From the NCBI RefSeq assembly GCF_958298935.1, contig NC_084928.1, positions 22,351,501 to 22,415,500 of the forward strand: a stretch of DNA of 64,000 nt, given 5' to 3'. The notes below the pieces were generated by a model, which was not told the origin of the DNA, made no database searches, and saw nothing but the letters and a program-made list of their open reading frames with translations. Source of the DNA: Phragmites australis (taxonomy: Eukaryota > Streptophyta > Magnoliopsida > Poales > Poaceae). Positions 35,157 through 47,800 of the stretch are shown piece by piece; within the stretch, counting starts at the first letter, position 1, and the number at the start of each line of letters is the position of its first letter. The position numbers and the translations under genes are program-made.

Positions 35157-36226
35157 GCTGGGCGGGCTCCCTAGTGAAAGAGAGGTGGTAGAGTACGAGC
35201 TAAGTGCAAGATAGAGCAGTTCGAGATCATCTGAAGAACAAGGAGCATGTAGCTCTAGACTAGACAAATATTCTTGTAACCTAGCAGATACTCAGAGAGA
35301 CATTCCAAGAGCATTTATAATATACAGATAGGAGTAGGGGTTATGCTCAGTACGATCCGAACCTGTCTAAAAATCCTCGGAGCATTTACTACTTCCTGCA
35401 TCCGATCCTTCCATTCCACCTGCATCTCATTTACACCCATTTATTTCACCTGCAAAGCGGATTCAGAATCATCACCCCGCCGAATCTCAAAGGGGTCCCT
35501 CCGGATCCCCGCTTGAGGAGTTCACCCTCCGACAACTTTACTTATTAACAATAATATAAGTATAAAATAAATTACCGAAAAATGCTCTTCAAATCCGCCG
35601 ATCAAAAACAGCAGGGCTTCGCCACGCTTTCTTCCTCTCCTCTCCTCTTCAGTCTTTTCTCTTTTTTCGGATTAAAATGAGGATCTATCCTCATTTTTAC
35701 CATTTATATAGAGAAGGGAAGAGGAGGGGTGGCGCGGGGCCGACTCCTTACCACCCCTGAGAGGGCAGTTAGGCCACCCGCCCTCTTAGGGGCAGTTAGG
35801 ATTCCTTACCACCCTTTGAGAGGGTGCAGCCCTTTTAGGAGGTGGTAGATGCCTAGTTTTACAAATACTGCTCCAAAGAATCTATTTAATTAAAAACATT
35901 TATTGAAAAAATATAAAAATAAAAAAATTCGAAAGAAGGATGGGCTGAGAGAGGGAGAGAAGAGAGATTTGCTCCGGGAACTTTAATGTTTTCCCTCTTT
36001 TTATTTTCCAACTTTCCTTTTTTTCTTCTTTTCTACTTTCTCTAGAAACATTTAATTATATATAATATTTAATAATTAACAAACAAGTCAAACAACACAC
36101 TAATCAAACATTTAGCAATAATTTTTAGGAAAACTTTAATATTGGAAAATTTTATTTGGTTTATTTATCTAATTTTCCTTCCACCATTTATTGCTAGTGT
36201 TTTTTTTCAGGATTTGGGCTATTACA

Positions 36227-37370
36227 ACTACCAAAGTCTAAGTCAGATTAGAATTGCTTCTATCGTGGATCTTCGATGGATGTTAGTGTTCTATCTAACT
36301 ATACTTGCTTGGGGGCTTCGTGATTTCAGAGATATGAAGGCATGAGTTTTTATGAGACTTGTGCTTGTATGAAGGCTGGCTTGTCTTGAATGTACCATTT
36401 TACCTTCTTTTATATCTGAGAAACTCAGGTGTAACCTATCTAGACTCCTCAATGTGTAATTTTTCGAAACTGTTAGACTTCCGAATATTTACGAATCCAT
36501 TTCAGAATAGGAGATAGCTTTCATATTTGATACGATCACCTTCCTTGTATTTTATCTTTATACCCTACTCCGTGGTGGTTACGACTTATACCGAATCGAG
36601 CAGAATATGTATGACCATCATATACTCTTTATAGATATATAGTATTAATAAAAATATATAATAGAAATTATATATCCTCATCACAATGTAGATGGTGGCC
36701 AAAGTGGCGAGGAGACATGTCATGATATTATGATGGATCGATTATTTCTTAACTGTTATTAATTTATACAAAGCCCCTTGTTTTGCATGTCTTTTGTGCA
36801 TTCCACTTCTATATTGGTTGGTGTGTTACTTTGTAGGTACTTTGTTTACAATATAATTTAGTTTAAAGCTAGCGAGACTTCTACCCTGTTATTACTTAGC
36901 ACCCACTTTCTGTATTCTGGCTCCGCCAGTGTCCATGATCCGTTAAGTTTTACATTTTGCTGAAAGAAATGCTAGCGTCCAACGGAGACGACATCGGCTA
37001 GCTTTCATCGTGCGTAACAAATCTGACAACCCACAGTGAAATTTACTTTTAATTTCCAGACAGATGTTATCTCATTTTCGCTCCAAAGCGGCACCGTAGC
37101 ACGCGGGCGCAGATTTCCCAGCACGGCAGCACTAGCATGCGGCGCGGCCCCCGTGACCTACGTACGTTAAAGGACCCGTAGTAGTACCGCCGGCTCCATC
37201 ACGGCACTCTGGCGCGCGGACCGCTGCAGTTATTGCCGTCACCGTCCTCACCTCGCTGCCCCAGAGGCCACTGATCTCCATACTCCATCGATCGAGGTAG
37301 GCAGCTACCAGCTAGTACGACAGAAGCACACACAATAATACGTAGATACATACTATTACGCTACACGTAC
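36227..37370 (+). promoter_or_regulatory. Upstream flank and probable promoter/5' UTR of the IQD gene
   Basis: The first part (to about 36,950) is AT-rich and probably transposon-derived. From about 36,960 it becomes GC-rich and gene-like. I see no convincing TATA box within 150 bp of the ATG. ACGTACGT-rich (37,158-37,167) and CATCGATCGA elements are present. The context of the start is CGTACATGGGC with G at +4. Confidence 0.4.
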
Positions 37371-37469
37371 ATGGGCCGAAAGCCTGGCGGGGCTAGCGCC
37401 GGCGCCGGCTGGCTGGCCACCGTCCGGAAGGTCTTCAATCCCTCCAAGGACCTGCGCCACGCCAAGAAG
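37371..37469 (+). other. IQD: IQD exon 1
   Basis: 33 codons from ATG to AAG, followed by donor GTTCGTG. The chosen start is the first ATG in a gene-like GC-rich stretch and gives the family N-terminus (MGRKPGG then WLATVRKVF). Confidence 0.88.
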
Positions 37470-40400
37470 GTTCGTGTACTGTCGAGCCTTTGGTATTTGA
37501 CAACGCTTCTTGGTCGTTTATGCATGTGGTTTCCCGGTAACTGTTTGTTGGTTCTCGGATCCGCAGAGGGGAGGTGACGTCGAGGCCTCCACCGCGGCCG
37601 GCGTGGAGGCGGCAGAGATAGTCTCCATCGATCACTTCCCGGCGGCCGAGACGTCGTCAGAGGTGACGAATGAGGGCAGCGGCGCAGTGGTGTGGAGGGA
37701 GCTGGAGGACCGCGGAGAAGTGGCGGGCGCCCGGAGGGACCGCCGAGGCATGGCAGCAGTGACGGCGGTGTCGAGGGCGGTGATGATTGCCGCGGCACGC
37801 GGGAGGGCCTGCAGCAGGGAGGAGCGAGCCGCCGTGCGCATCCAGGCGTTCTACCGGGGATACTTGGTACGCATAACAACTCCCTGCCGTACATACAATC
37901 AGGTTCTACTCTTTAATTACACTACGGAAAAAAAGCTTTCGTGACGGCCGATAATTGATATCAGTAACGGATCATATATCTACCATTCTAAATACGTTAC
38001 TGATGAGTTATTTTTCGTTACGGATTACGACCTGTCACTTATAAGGTTATAGGTGACGAATCGTAACAGTACTTATCACTGATGACAATATAAGTGATAG
38101 ATCGTAACAGTGACCTATCACTTATAATTTATAAACGTTTTTTGTATTTTTGATTAGAAAAAAATCAAAAAAATCACTCAAACCATCCTAAGGCAAAGGT
38201 CCATCGTATATGCCTCACAAATTACGATATTTTTTCAAACTGTTTTTCAATCTACGTTTCATAGGCCTCGAACCCGGGACCGCCCCTCGTAAGCGTAGCT
38301 CCTTTACCACCTCACCCATCATGTAGTTATAAAATAGAAATTGGATATTTTATCCTTTTAACCTTATTTACCGAATGTCATAGGTGATACATCATAACCG
38401 TGACCTATCACCTATGACTGATTAGTGACGGGTCAGAATCATGATCCGTCACTAATAAACCCGTCACTAGTAACTGAACATTCATGATAAGTCGTAATCT
38501 TGACCGTTACTAATCACTGATTTTGCTAAATTCCATCGAGGTTTATAATTTACATATAAAATTTTATGAATTTCTAAATATCTTATCCAAACAATCGCAA
38601 TTTAATAGGTAACTCAGAGTGTAGTTGGTAAAATAGACATAGTTTTTGCATACGAACTCTAATTTAGACTTTTTTTACTCTACGGATATCTACAGAAGAA
38701 GTTATATCCATTTCTCTCTGACTTTGTCGGGTTCAGCAATTTCTTCGAGGCCAAATTTGGCATGGAAGATTGAATTCTCGCACCTTAAGTTTTCACCATT
38801 TTCGGAACAAGCATTTGTGTTCATAGCCGCCACTCCTTATATTAAATTTGAGTAGAAATATATAATGGTTCCTATTCTAATACTGCTGGGTGAAAAATAA
38901 GAAAAAAATAAAAAATATTTACAAATAACCTATTGCATTTCATCTCTTCTAAAATGAAAGACTACGTAAATTCAGCTAGTCCGACTTTCTTTCTTAAATA
39001 TAGGTACTTTTGATTAATCAAAAGGAACAACAATGAATTCAATCCAATCAATTAAAAAGTAAAAATTGCTCTAAGTGTTGCAGACGGAATGGCATATCTT
39101 TATGCTGAGGGCAACGAGAAGTTCATCCTAAGTCTTTTGCGTTGGGTCGTAACAGTGATCCGTCATCAATAAAGTCATCTATGCTGCATGAGAAAAATAA
39201 AAAATACTATTATTAGTGATAGGTCAAAACTTAACTCGTCACTAATGACTGACTTAGAACACTCATCACTAAGTAGTTTGTCATTAAACTAGTCTAGGAT
39301 GATCTGTCACTAATAACTAGGCTAGATGACTCGTCACTAATGAATCATCATTAAGGACGGATTATAACTACGATACATCACTATTATCATCGATCATAGG
39401 TAATATTACGATTCGTCACTAATTTAATATCTTTTTTTTTTTTTTACGTATTGTTACTAGTTTTGCTTCATATATAGCACGAAATTTTTCAAAATGTACA
39501 GCTTTCTTTAGAAATTAAGAACGTTTGGGAAATTGAAAATGTGCTGTATATTTTTGCCTCCAACTTGTCCATGAACCATGCATGTACGTGCATTAAAACG
39601 ATCCAAGCAATGCATCAATTTTTTTTAAAGTGCTAACAATTCTTTCTTGAGACCGGTGTTTACATACCGCAGCGAGCAACATTTTATTTCGAACTTGTTG
39701 GTAATCACTTTTTGCGCGTGCCTTACTAAATCAAGCATTCCTCCTGGCAAGACTAGTTGCTTAGATTGTATCTAAACTAAAAGCAAGGACTCAGGATTTC
39801 TTGTGGCTGAAGGCATTTATCTCACGAAGGGTGTCTTTTAGGGAGAAATTAACTGGACCATCGTTAAACGGTGGCGTGTGCTAGGTTAAAATTAATCTAA
39901 ACCAAAGTAATTACTTAGTATAATTGTGTGCACACTTAATCATAGTGCGTAATTAGGTCAGTTTAACCTGTGTTTGGTGAAGCTATCGGTTCATTGTGCA
40001 AAGACCCCAGCCTTTGTGATGCAGATGTTGTGTGTGTTGGTGTCAAGTGTTGGTGAAGACACTATGTAAAAAATAGACAAAGAAAATACGAAATGAGTAA
40101 CGAGTTATAATATGATCTGTCACTTCTATGATTGATCTAGAATGACCTGTGATTTATGATAAGTCATAAGCGACAGGTCACAACTATAACCCATCACTGA
40201 TGATAACAGTGACAGATCATAGTTGACCTATCGCTTATGACTTATCATAAGTGACGGGTCATTGTAGATCAATCATAGATAACAGGTCGTAGTTGTAACT
40301 CGTCACCTTTACGAATCATAAGTGACAGGTCATCCTAGCCAGTCACTGGTGATGGTCATAATTTGATCCGTCACTAATGACTAACCCATCAGTGACGGAT

Positions 40401-43400
40401 CATTCTAGCAAGTCATTAGTGACGAGTCAAGTTGGGACCCGTCATCAATAACTTGATCAATACATAGAGTTATCATTTTATGTATTGTGTGTATATATAT
40501 ACCCTAGGTATTCATATATATACTTAGGTTTATATAGATACATATACACAACATATATACACAACATTTTTCTCTATGCAAAAGTGCATGTACATATACT
40601 CATATATATGTATAGTACGCCCAAAAAAAATTCTCTTATATTTTTCTCACCTTAGCAGCATTAGAATAGAAATTATTATATAATTTTGCTCAAGTTTGAT
40701 GTAAGGGGTGGTGACTCTGAACACAAACGTGTATTCTGAAAATAGTACAGAAACTTTCGGCGGCGAGAACTCAATCTTTCAAGCCATTTTTGACCTTAAA
40801 AAATTCTTTGAACCTAACAAAGTTGGGGAGAACAGATGTAACTTTTTTTTGCAAATGTCCGTAGAGTCAAAAACATCAAAATCGGAGTCTGTATGCAAAA
40901 GTTATGCCATTTTTACTAAAAAGCACTCTTGGTCACCTATTTTATTTGTCAAAATGAAAATCAGTCATTGGTGATGGGTCACTGTTATGACCCGTCACCA
41001 ATGAAGTTATTGGTGACGGGTCGTAACAGTACCCATCACCAATGACGTTCGGCAAAAAAGTTAAAAGGATAACATCTCTGGCTTCCTTCAGAATGCATGC
41101 AAGGGTGAGGTGTAAGGGTGCTATGCGCGCGAGGCTAGATCGCAGGTTTGATTCCATTGGAACGCAAAGTATTAAAATAGTCTGAAAAATCACCTATAAC
41201 CTATGGCGAGTGGTGATGACCCTGTGTTGGGATAGCTCGGGTGAAAAAAAATATTTTTTTTTGATTTTTTCGTGTCAAAAAACGAGAAAAAAACGTTCGT
41301 TAGTCATAAGTGATGGGTCACAACAGTGACTTGTGACCCGTCACTTATAACTTGTAATAAGTAATCGGACATAACTATAACCTGTCACTTATAACCTTAA
41401 TAAGTGACAGTCAAGTTTCGACTCGTTATCAGTGACGCGTTCAGGGTAACGGGTGCGGTTCCCATCACCTATTACGATTATGATCCATCACTTTTGAGCT
41501 TTTCTCACGTAGTAAGACAGCGTAGGTGTATGTCAATGATGGAAAGGTCCTAGCGGCAGCTGTGGTCTTCAAGTCACATCCAAGCTACCGTTGTTCGGTT
41601 TTAGGTCTTTTGGTTAACTAACCTCGATGCAAGTCATACATGAGGCGCCGTGAACCATTTCTCTTTATAGCGCAAGGTGACGTGGGACCAAGCCATGGCA
41701 TCGATTTTGGCCCACCGATCACAAGCGCCCTCAGTCTAACAAACCCCTAGTTTTTCGGGTTTCCGTTAGCCAAGATCACATGTCCAACATACTCCTACTT
41801 GATCGAATGACTGACATCATGATTCCACACTTAACAGAACAACACATTAAGATAATGTTGAAATGGCTAATAATACGCTACCGAAACATAGTATCTATAG
41901 CACACCGTTACATCTCTATAGGATAAATACTTATACTTAATGAGAGTTTGTTTGTGTTCTTATGGTTCTCATTTCTATGATCAGATTCTGAAATTTATCA
42001 TAAGCATTTCAGAATCATAGGCTCTCTGATAAACCCATTCCAGGAACATGTTCTCGAAAGATATTTGATGGCAAGCATTTAGTAAGCTGATCCTCAAGCA
42101 TAGACTTAGTACTTATATGCTGAATATCACAACAAAGTACTTAATGTTATTGTGTTTGACATCACCACTTGACTTGTTATTATTCAAAAGAGATATTGCG
42201 GCTTTGTTATAGTGGTATAATGTTAGTGACATTAATTTAGAAATGATGTCTACCACTCTAAGTCCTGGGATGATGAACTTTCTCCCACTGATCTTAATTT
42301 ATATGTAGTTCTCTACCTTGCATATATTCATGGATTCAGATAACTAATTCAGAAGAAGCATATAGAGTTTGTCTAGTCCAAACAAAAAAACCAACATTAT
42401 TAGAATTAAACTTAATAACACATCCATAGTTCCCAAAATTACATTCTAATCATCTAATAGAGAAACAGAAATTATTAGAAATAAATTTCTTCCTTATACT
42501 AGGAACATAAACGACATTATTAAGTTGAAGGATAAGGGCGCTCTTTAGCAATACTAGAAAAATCCCAACAGTTCCAACATCAGCCTCCTATCCACTTGCA
42601 ACTCTAAAACTTTCCTCCCCCTTTCTTAGTGTCCTTATGGTAAGGAATCCCCTTCTTAGCAAGTTGTTCCTTAAAGCCTGCACAATGCTTCTGAATATGC
42701 TCCCTTCCCTTATAGAAGCGACATATGATAGCATTAGGTGATGCAGGTGGCTTGGACTCCTTAGGTCCTGACTTATCAAGCTTCAATGTATAGTGCAAAT
42801 TTTTATTAGCCTTAAATTCACTCTTGAAATTTCTCTTCATCGAGTTTGAACTAATGTGGTGTGCATAATCAGCCCTTTTAGCTTTAAGCCTTTCCTCCTC
42901 CTGAACGCACATGGCGATGAGCTCACTCAAGGTCCACTTCCCCTTCTGAGTGATATAGTTAATCTTGAAGGGTCCAAACCAGATGGAAGTGAAATTGTTA
43001 TAAAGTGTACGACAAAACCTTCTGAGATCTCCATGTCCATTCCCTCAGGTTTAGCGGCCATGTCATTCATCATCATGACATGTTCTCTCGCACCGCTAGT
43101 ACCATCATACTTGGTCATCTGCATCTTTATGAGAAGAGTGCTGGCATAAACTTTTGAGGAGCCTCTAAACTGTTTTTCCACTGAGGCTAAGTATGTCTTA
43201 GCGCACTCAGAATTGGGAATTGCTCCCTTGATCCCAACAATAATTGTGCTCTTCAATTTCATGACGAACATGCGGTTAGAGCAATCCCGTTTTTTCTTAG
43301 GTTCTTCATAGATCCTCCTTCGCACAACAAGGTCTATGCATCAGAAGCGGACTCAATAGGAGTTGTCTCTCATAAAGCGTAATTGAGATTCATCACTCAA

Positions 43401-46400
43401 AGAACAATTCAGATCTGCTTTTTTGGGAGAGAAAGTTAGTCCTGATCAGCTGCTCAATACCATTAAGATATCCAAACACAACTGAAGAGTTCACTGCTAG
43501 ATTAAAATAATAAAATATAATCAGTAATGACATATATAAAAATGTTGTCTAGCATGAAAGTAACCCTATGCTGGTGTGATGAATAACATGCTAATCTAAG
43601 TTTAAATTCGCATTACCGTTGGGCAGAAATGAAAAGAACTAATGTTTTTAATTCATTGGGAAATCAATTAATGATGCATAATTATAATTAACATTGGTAA
43701 GGATATAACTGTGGCCATTAAAATTAAAATACATGATTTCCCAAATTAATTCAAGTCCCAAATTAAAATTTCCCGTTGGTTCCATTTTATTGGGACAATA
43801 AAAAATCCATTCCATGGAGTGTCAAATTTAACTTCACTAATTTCCAAAATAATTGTAGTCCAAAATTAATATTAAATCCCTAACCTAAACTTCTTGTTGG
43901 TTCCAGTTTAATTAGAGATAAATAATACTTATAAATCAAATGAATCCATCACATGATTATAACCTACAACAATTAATGCTCAAAAATTAAATCAACATAT
44001 AATCATAATTTTCTCAATGGTACATATATGCAAAAAGTTAATTAAAAGGAAAATTAATTAAATGAACATATCTTTATTACAATTAAAATGCAGAATTTAT
44101 CACATAATCATTAAGCGAAGTTAGCCCATTAAATAAATTTTGAATTAAAATAAATAACACAAAAAGAAAAAAAACACATAAAGGAATATAAGCCCATTAC
44201 ATTTAAAGTGCTCAATTGAAAATAAATAACAGAAAATAAAAATTAAACATAAAACTGATAAGTAAAACAGAAAAGAATTAATAATGATGGCCATAATATT
44301 GAAAGTGCAAACCTAGTCGAGCTGACCTACAAAACATTTTTGCGTGCCAACCTATACTGCGCGTCTGGCCTAGAAACAAATCAGCCCACGAACTAATGTG
44401 TGGCCCCTCATTCCTGTGATTTGGCCCATAACAAAAACCGCCGAGTCATCAACACCTTACGGTCCAAACAGTTCACACAAGAGCTGTTGGATCCAACCAG
44501 ATGGCGCATATCGGCTACGCTAAAAAAAAAAAGTGACAACCCTAATTCGCAGCTCATTTTTACATCTCCTCCCAATTTATCCAGGAACCCTAACAGAGAG
44601 CACCAAGGGAGAGCAACAGCAGCACACGCGAGTGGAGCATGGAGGCGGTAGCACGCAAGAAGCAGAGGCACGCGCGGCGCTAGAGGGACGGTGCAGTGCA
44701 TGCAGTGGCATGCACATGAGTTGAGCTCTGAGGCAGCATCGCGTGATGTGAGCTGACCACAGAGGCATGCGCGATGGAGAGTGAGTGAGTAGCGGCGACA
44801 GCACATGTGGCAGCGAACTGATGCCGCGTGTAGCTTTGGCAAAGGGGTGCGCGCGTGTAGAAGCAGCACAGCGGCTTCGATGGTGCACCGTAGTGCAGAG
44901 GAATAGAACTGAAGCAGAAGCAAGCTGAGAATGACTTATATTGGCAAGTAAAGGTAAAAAATAATTCTACTTCCATTCATGAATGTAGATATTCGAATTT
45001 AGGGAAAAAATTAGGGAATTTTGCACTGCAGTTTCTAATTTCGCCCAAATCCTTTCCTTCTACTTTCTAATCAACTAATTCCGAGAACAAATAAGTCTTA
45101 AACATGAAACACACAACAATTAATGGGCCAAAATATGAATACTAATGATATAATTGAAAGTACTTGATGTCGACTAGAGGGGGGTGAATAGTCGATTCTG
45201 AAAATTAAAACTCAGCAGCGGATTAAACAGTGTCTGGAGACTCCGGACAGGTCCGGATACTCCAAGTTCATCCGGATTATCCGGACTATACAGAAACTCA
45301 AAAATAAAGTAAGCTTAAAAGAATCTACTAGAGACAAATCACAGTATCTCTAATATAGATATTTTCTACTTAACAATAAAGGTACAATTAAATACTCGCA
45401 AGCAATAAAGTTGAGGCAAATCCTCAAATAGCAATTTGAATGAATAACTTACAAGAATTTAAATAGAGACAAGATTTATATCCGAAGTTCGGCCACATCA
45501 CAAAAAAGTACCTACGTCTCTATTGAGGAGCTCACAAAAAGCCATGTCTTTTCAACCCTATCCGCACCCAAGCGACAACAAAGATCGAGTTAGGGATCTT
45601 ACTCAAATCGTGGGTAATACAAACTCCCCGTGGCACTCCACAACAATTGGGTGCTCTACGGGTGACCTCTTGCCGTCTAAAAGCACAAAGCTTCAAGAGA
45701 AAAGATTGCAATTCGCAGCTTGGCAAGAACTCAAAATGCTCAAAGAATTTCTTTTTGCTTTCTTTCTCCAAATCTCACTCCCCAAACCAAACTTTCAAAT
45801 CTTAGCAAAGACTAGGCATTAGAGGGGTTGGGAGGGCTATTGAATGCTCTAGAGAGAGTAAATGAGAGGGGGTGAAGAGATATTTATACTCTTCCTCCAA
45901 AAACTAGTCGTTACTGTGCAATTTAGGCAGACTCGGAGTCTCCGGGTTCACCCGATGTCTTTGGGTAGCACAGAAAGCCACACACCTAACCTGTTAGAAC
46001 TAACCGTTACACTGACCTGGAGTATCCGGGTTCACCCAGAGTCTTCGGGTAACACTTCGAGAAAAACCGGCTGGAACTCTAGTTCGGAGGATGCCCGAAA
46101 GATCCGGAAGCATCAAACCTCGGAGACTTCGGACCAACTCGGAGAATCCGGGTAAAAACCTTAGCTAACCGAGAGTCTATCTCGGAGTCTCGCTCGGAGA
46201 CTCTGGGACTTAACAGTATCCGGAGTATCCGAACTAACTCGGAGACTCCGGGCTTTAAAAAAATAAATCGAAATCGAGAGCTCTTCTGGGAGACTCACCC
46301 GGAGTCTCCGGAACATTTGCACTGTTCGGAGTATGCAGGCCATCTCAGAGACTCCGGGCACAAAATTAAAGCCTAACTGAGAGCTCTTCTCAGAGTCTCA

Positions 46401-47729
46401 CTCAGAGACTCCGGAACACCTACAGAGTCCGGAGTTTCTGGACCAACCCGGAGACTCTGGAACCAGACAAAAACTGCCCTTTGATCCCGGTGTTCGTGAG
46501 TGATGGTGTCTCTAAAAAATTGGTTTTCATAAAACACTTTGAGCACTGAGACACTACCAAAACTACAAAAAAGTATCCCTCTTAATAGTACGATATTTCT
46601 AAGACTCAATTCAAATTAAAAAAAACAGTTGGATTCTAAGAGTCTCTTCATGTCACTTCTCCTTTCTTTTTGAGAGGCATGGACATCTTTTATACTTTTT
46701 CAAAGGGACTAAAACCTGTTCATACACTGGATAAAATCATTAGTCTCTTAATCGTTTGTCATCAATTATCCAAAACCCACAAGGGGCCTAGATGCACTTT
46801 CAATAATAGACTAATCTGAGGGCTTAATTGCACTTAGGGTTTAGGAAGAGAGGCTAAACTAGGTCTTAGTGATTCAAGGATTAGCCTAAGTGGCTCTGAT
46901 ATAAAATATTAGGTTAAAAGTAATCTAAACCAAAGTACTTAGCTTAATCACATGAACACTTAATCATAATGCGGAATTAGGTTGGTTTATCTAGAGTTTG
47001 GTGAAGCCATCGGTTGACTATGTGAAGACCCCTGCCTGCATGATGCAGACCACGTGTGTGTCGGTGTCGAGCATGAGTGAAGGCCGCGTAGGTGTACTTC
47101 TACACCAAGAAGGTCCTGGCGGCGCACTACCACAAAAGGGTGATCACTGCTAGTTCTAAAACCCCATCAATGCTGGTTTTGCAACCATCAGTCCTTACTT
47201 GACAATGAATACGATGCCTATCACTGTCGGGTCTAGAACCGGCAGTGATAGGCATTCTGGGGGGCAGAAAAAAAATTGAAACGAGCCAGCTTTGGCTCGA
47301 GCCAGAGCCGGCACGCACAGCCGCTCAGTCGGCCCCACCGCGTGAGCTTTGCAGCCGCTGTGCTTGCCCATAGCCGCTCAACCGCAGACCTATTGTCCCG
47401 CTTGCCTGCATCCTCTTGCGTCTACTCCATGCCCACCATTGCACTCACCCGGAGCTTCTTGGCCGCTCGCCTATCGTCACGCTCGCCCGCAACCGCGCAA
47501 CCACAATGGCTCGACCGCATGCCCGTTGTTACGCTCGCTTGGGGCCACTCGACTATCGCGATCACTCGCCGCCGCGCAAGCTCCACTGCACGCCCACCGT
47601 CATGCTCGCCTGGAGTCGCTCAGTCATCGTGCTCACCCATTGTTGTGCAAGCTCCGCTGCATGCTTGCATGCATGGGAGAGAGAAGCAACATAAGCGTAG
47701 ACATGGGAGAGAGAGGAGGAAGAGATAAG

Positions 47730-47800
<71 letters not shown>

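Larger units (their letters stand above)
34135..35534 (+). mobile_element. Solo LTR, gypsy type, 1,400 bp
   Basis: Starts TGTCGGTGATAC and ends CCCTCCGACA; the outermost six bases (TGTCGG / CCGACA) are perfectly inverted. It has a perfect duplication ACTTT (34,130-34,134 and 35,535-35,539). Plus orientation is indicated by the TATA box at 35,150-35,156. The U3 part is a GC-rich tandem array; U5 ends with a GGATCCCC-type segment typical of grass gypsy LTRs that begin TGTCGG. No internal region, so it arose by recombination between two LTRs. It lies within the MULE, so it inserted later than the MULE. Confidence 0.93.
26948..35930 (-). mobile_element. Mutator-like element with mudrA and plant mobile domain genes
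   Basis: Long terminal inverted repeats: left from GTTTTCATTTTTATATTTTT, right (inverted) from GAATTTTTTTTATTTTTATA. Both continue for roughly 190 bp through an ATAGATT...GCAGTATTTG segment into GC-rich hairpins built on GAGAGGGCGG / CCGCCCTCTC. Flanks show a 10-bp duplication with two mismatches, GAAATGAGGA (26,938-26,947) and GAAAGAAGGA (35,931-35,940). Two decayed minus-strand genes sit inside: a mudrA-type transposase and a plant-mobile-domain protein. A 1,400-bp solo LTR (34,135-35,534) is nested near the right end. PMD genes carried inside MULEs are known in plants; here both cargo and transposase are dead. Confidence 0.88.

Noticed and set aside
37361..37894. 177-codon open frame on the minus strand
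   Set aside because: It is the antisense shadow of IQD exons 1-2; GC-rich exons commonly leave such open frames.
38264..38318. Functional tRNA gene
   Set aside because: A B-box is present but there is no acceptor stem pairing and the block is part of a CACTA repeat family.
44408..44923. 171-codon minus-strand frame rich in Leu, Cys and Ala
   Set aside because: No domain, located in the copia leader, compositionally driven by a GC-rich patch.
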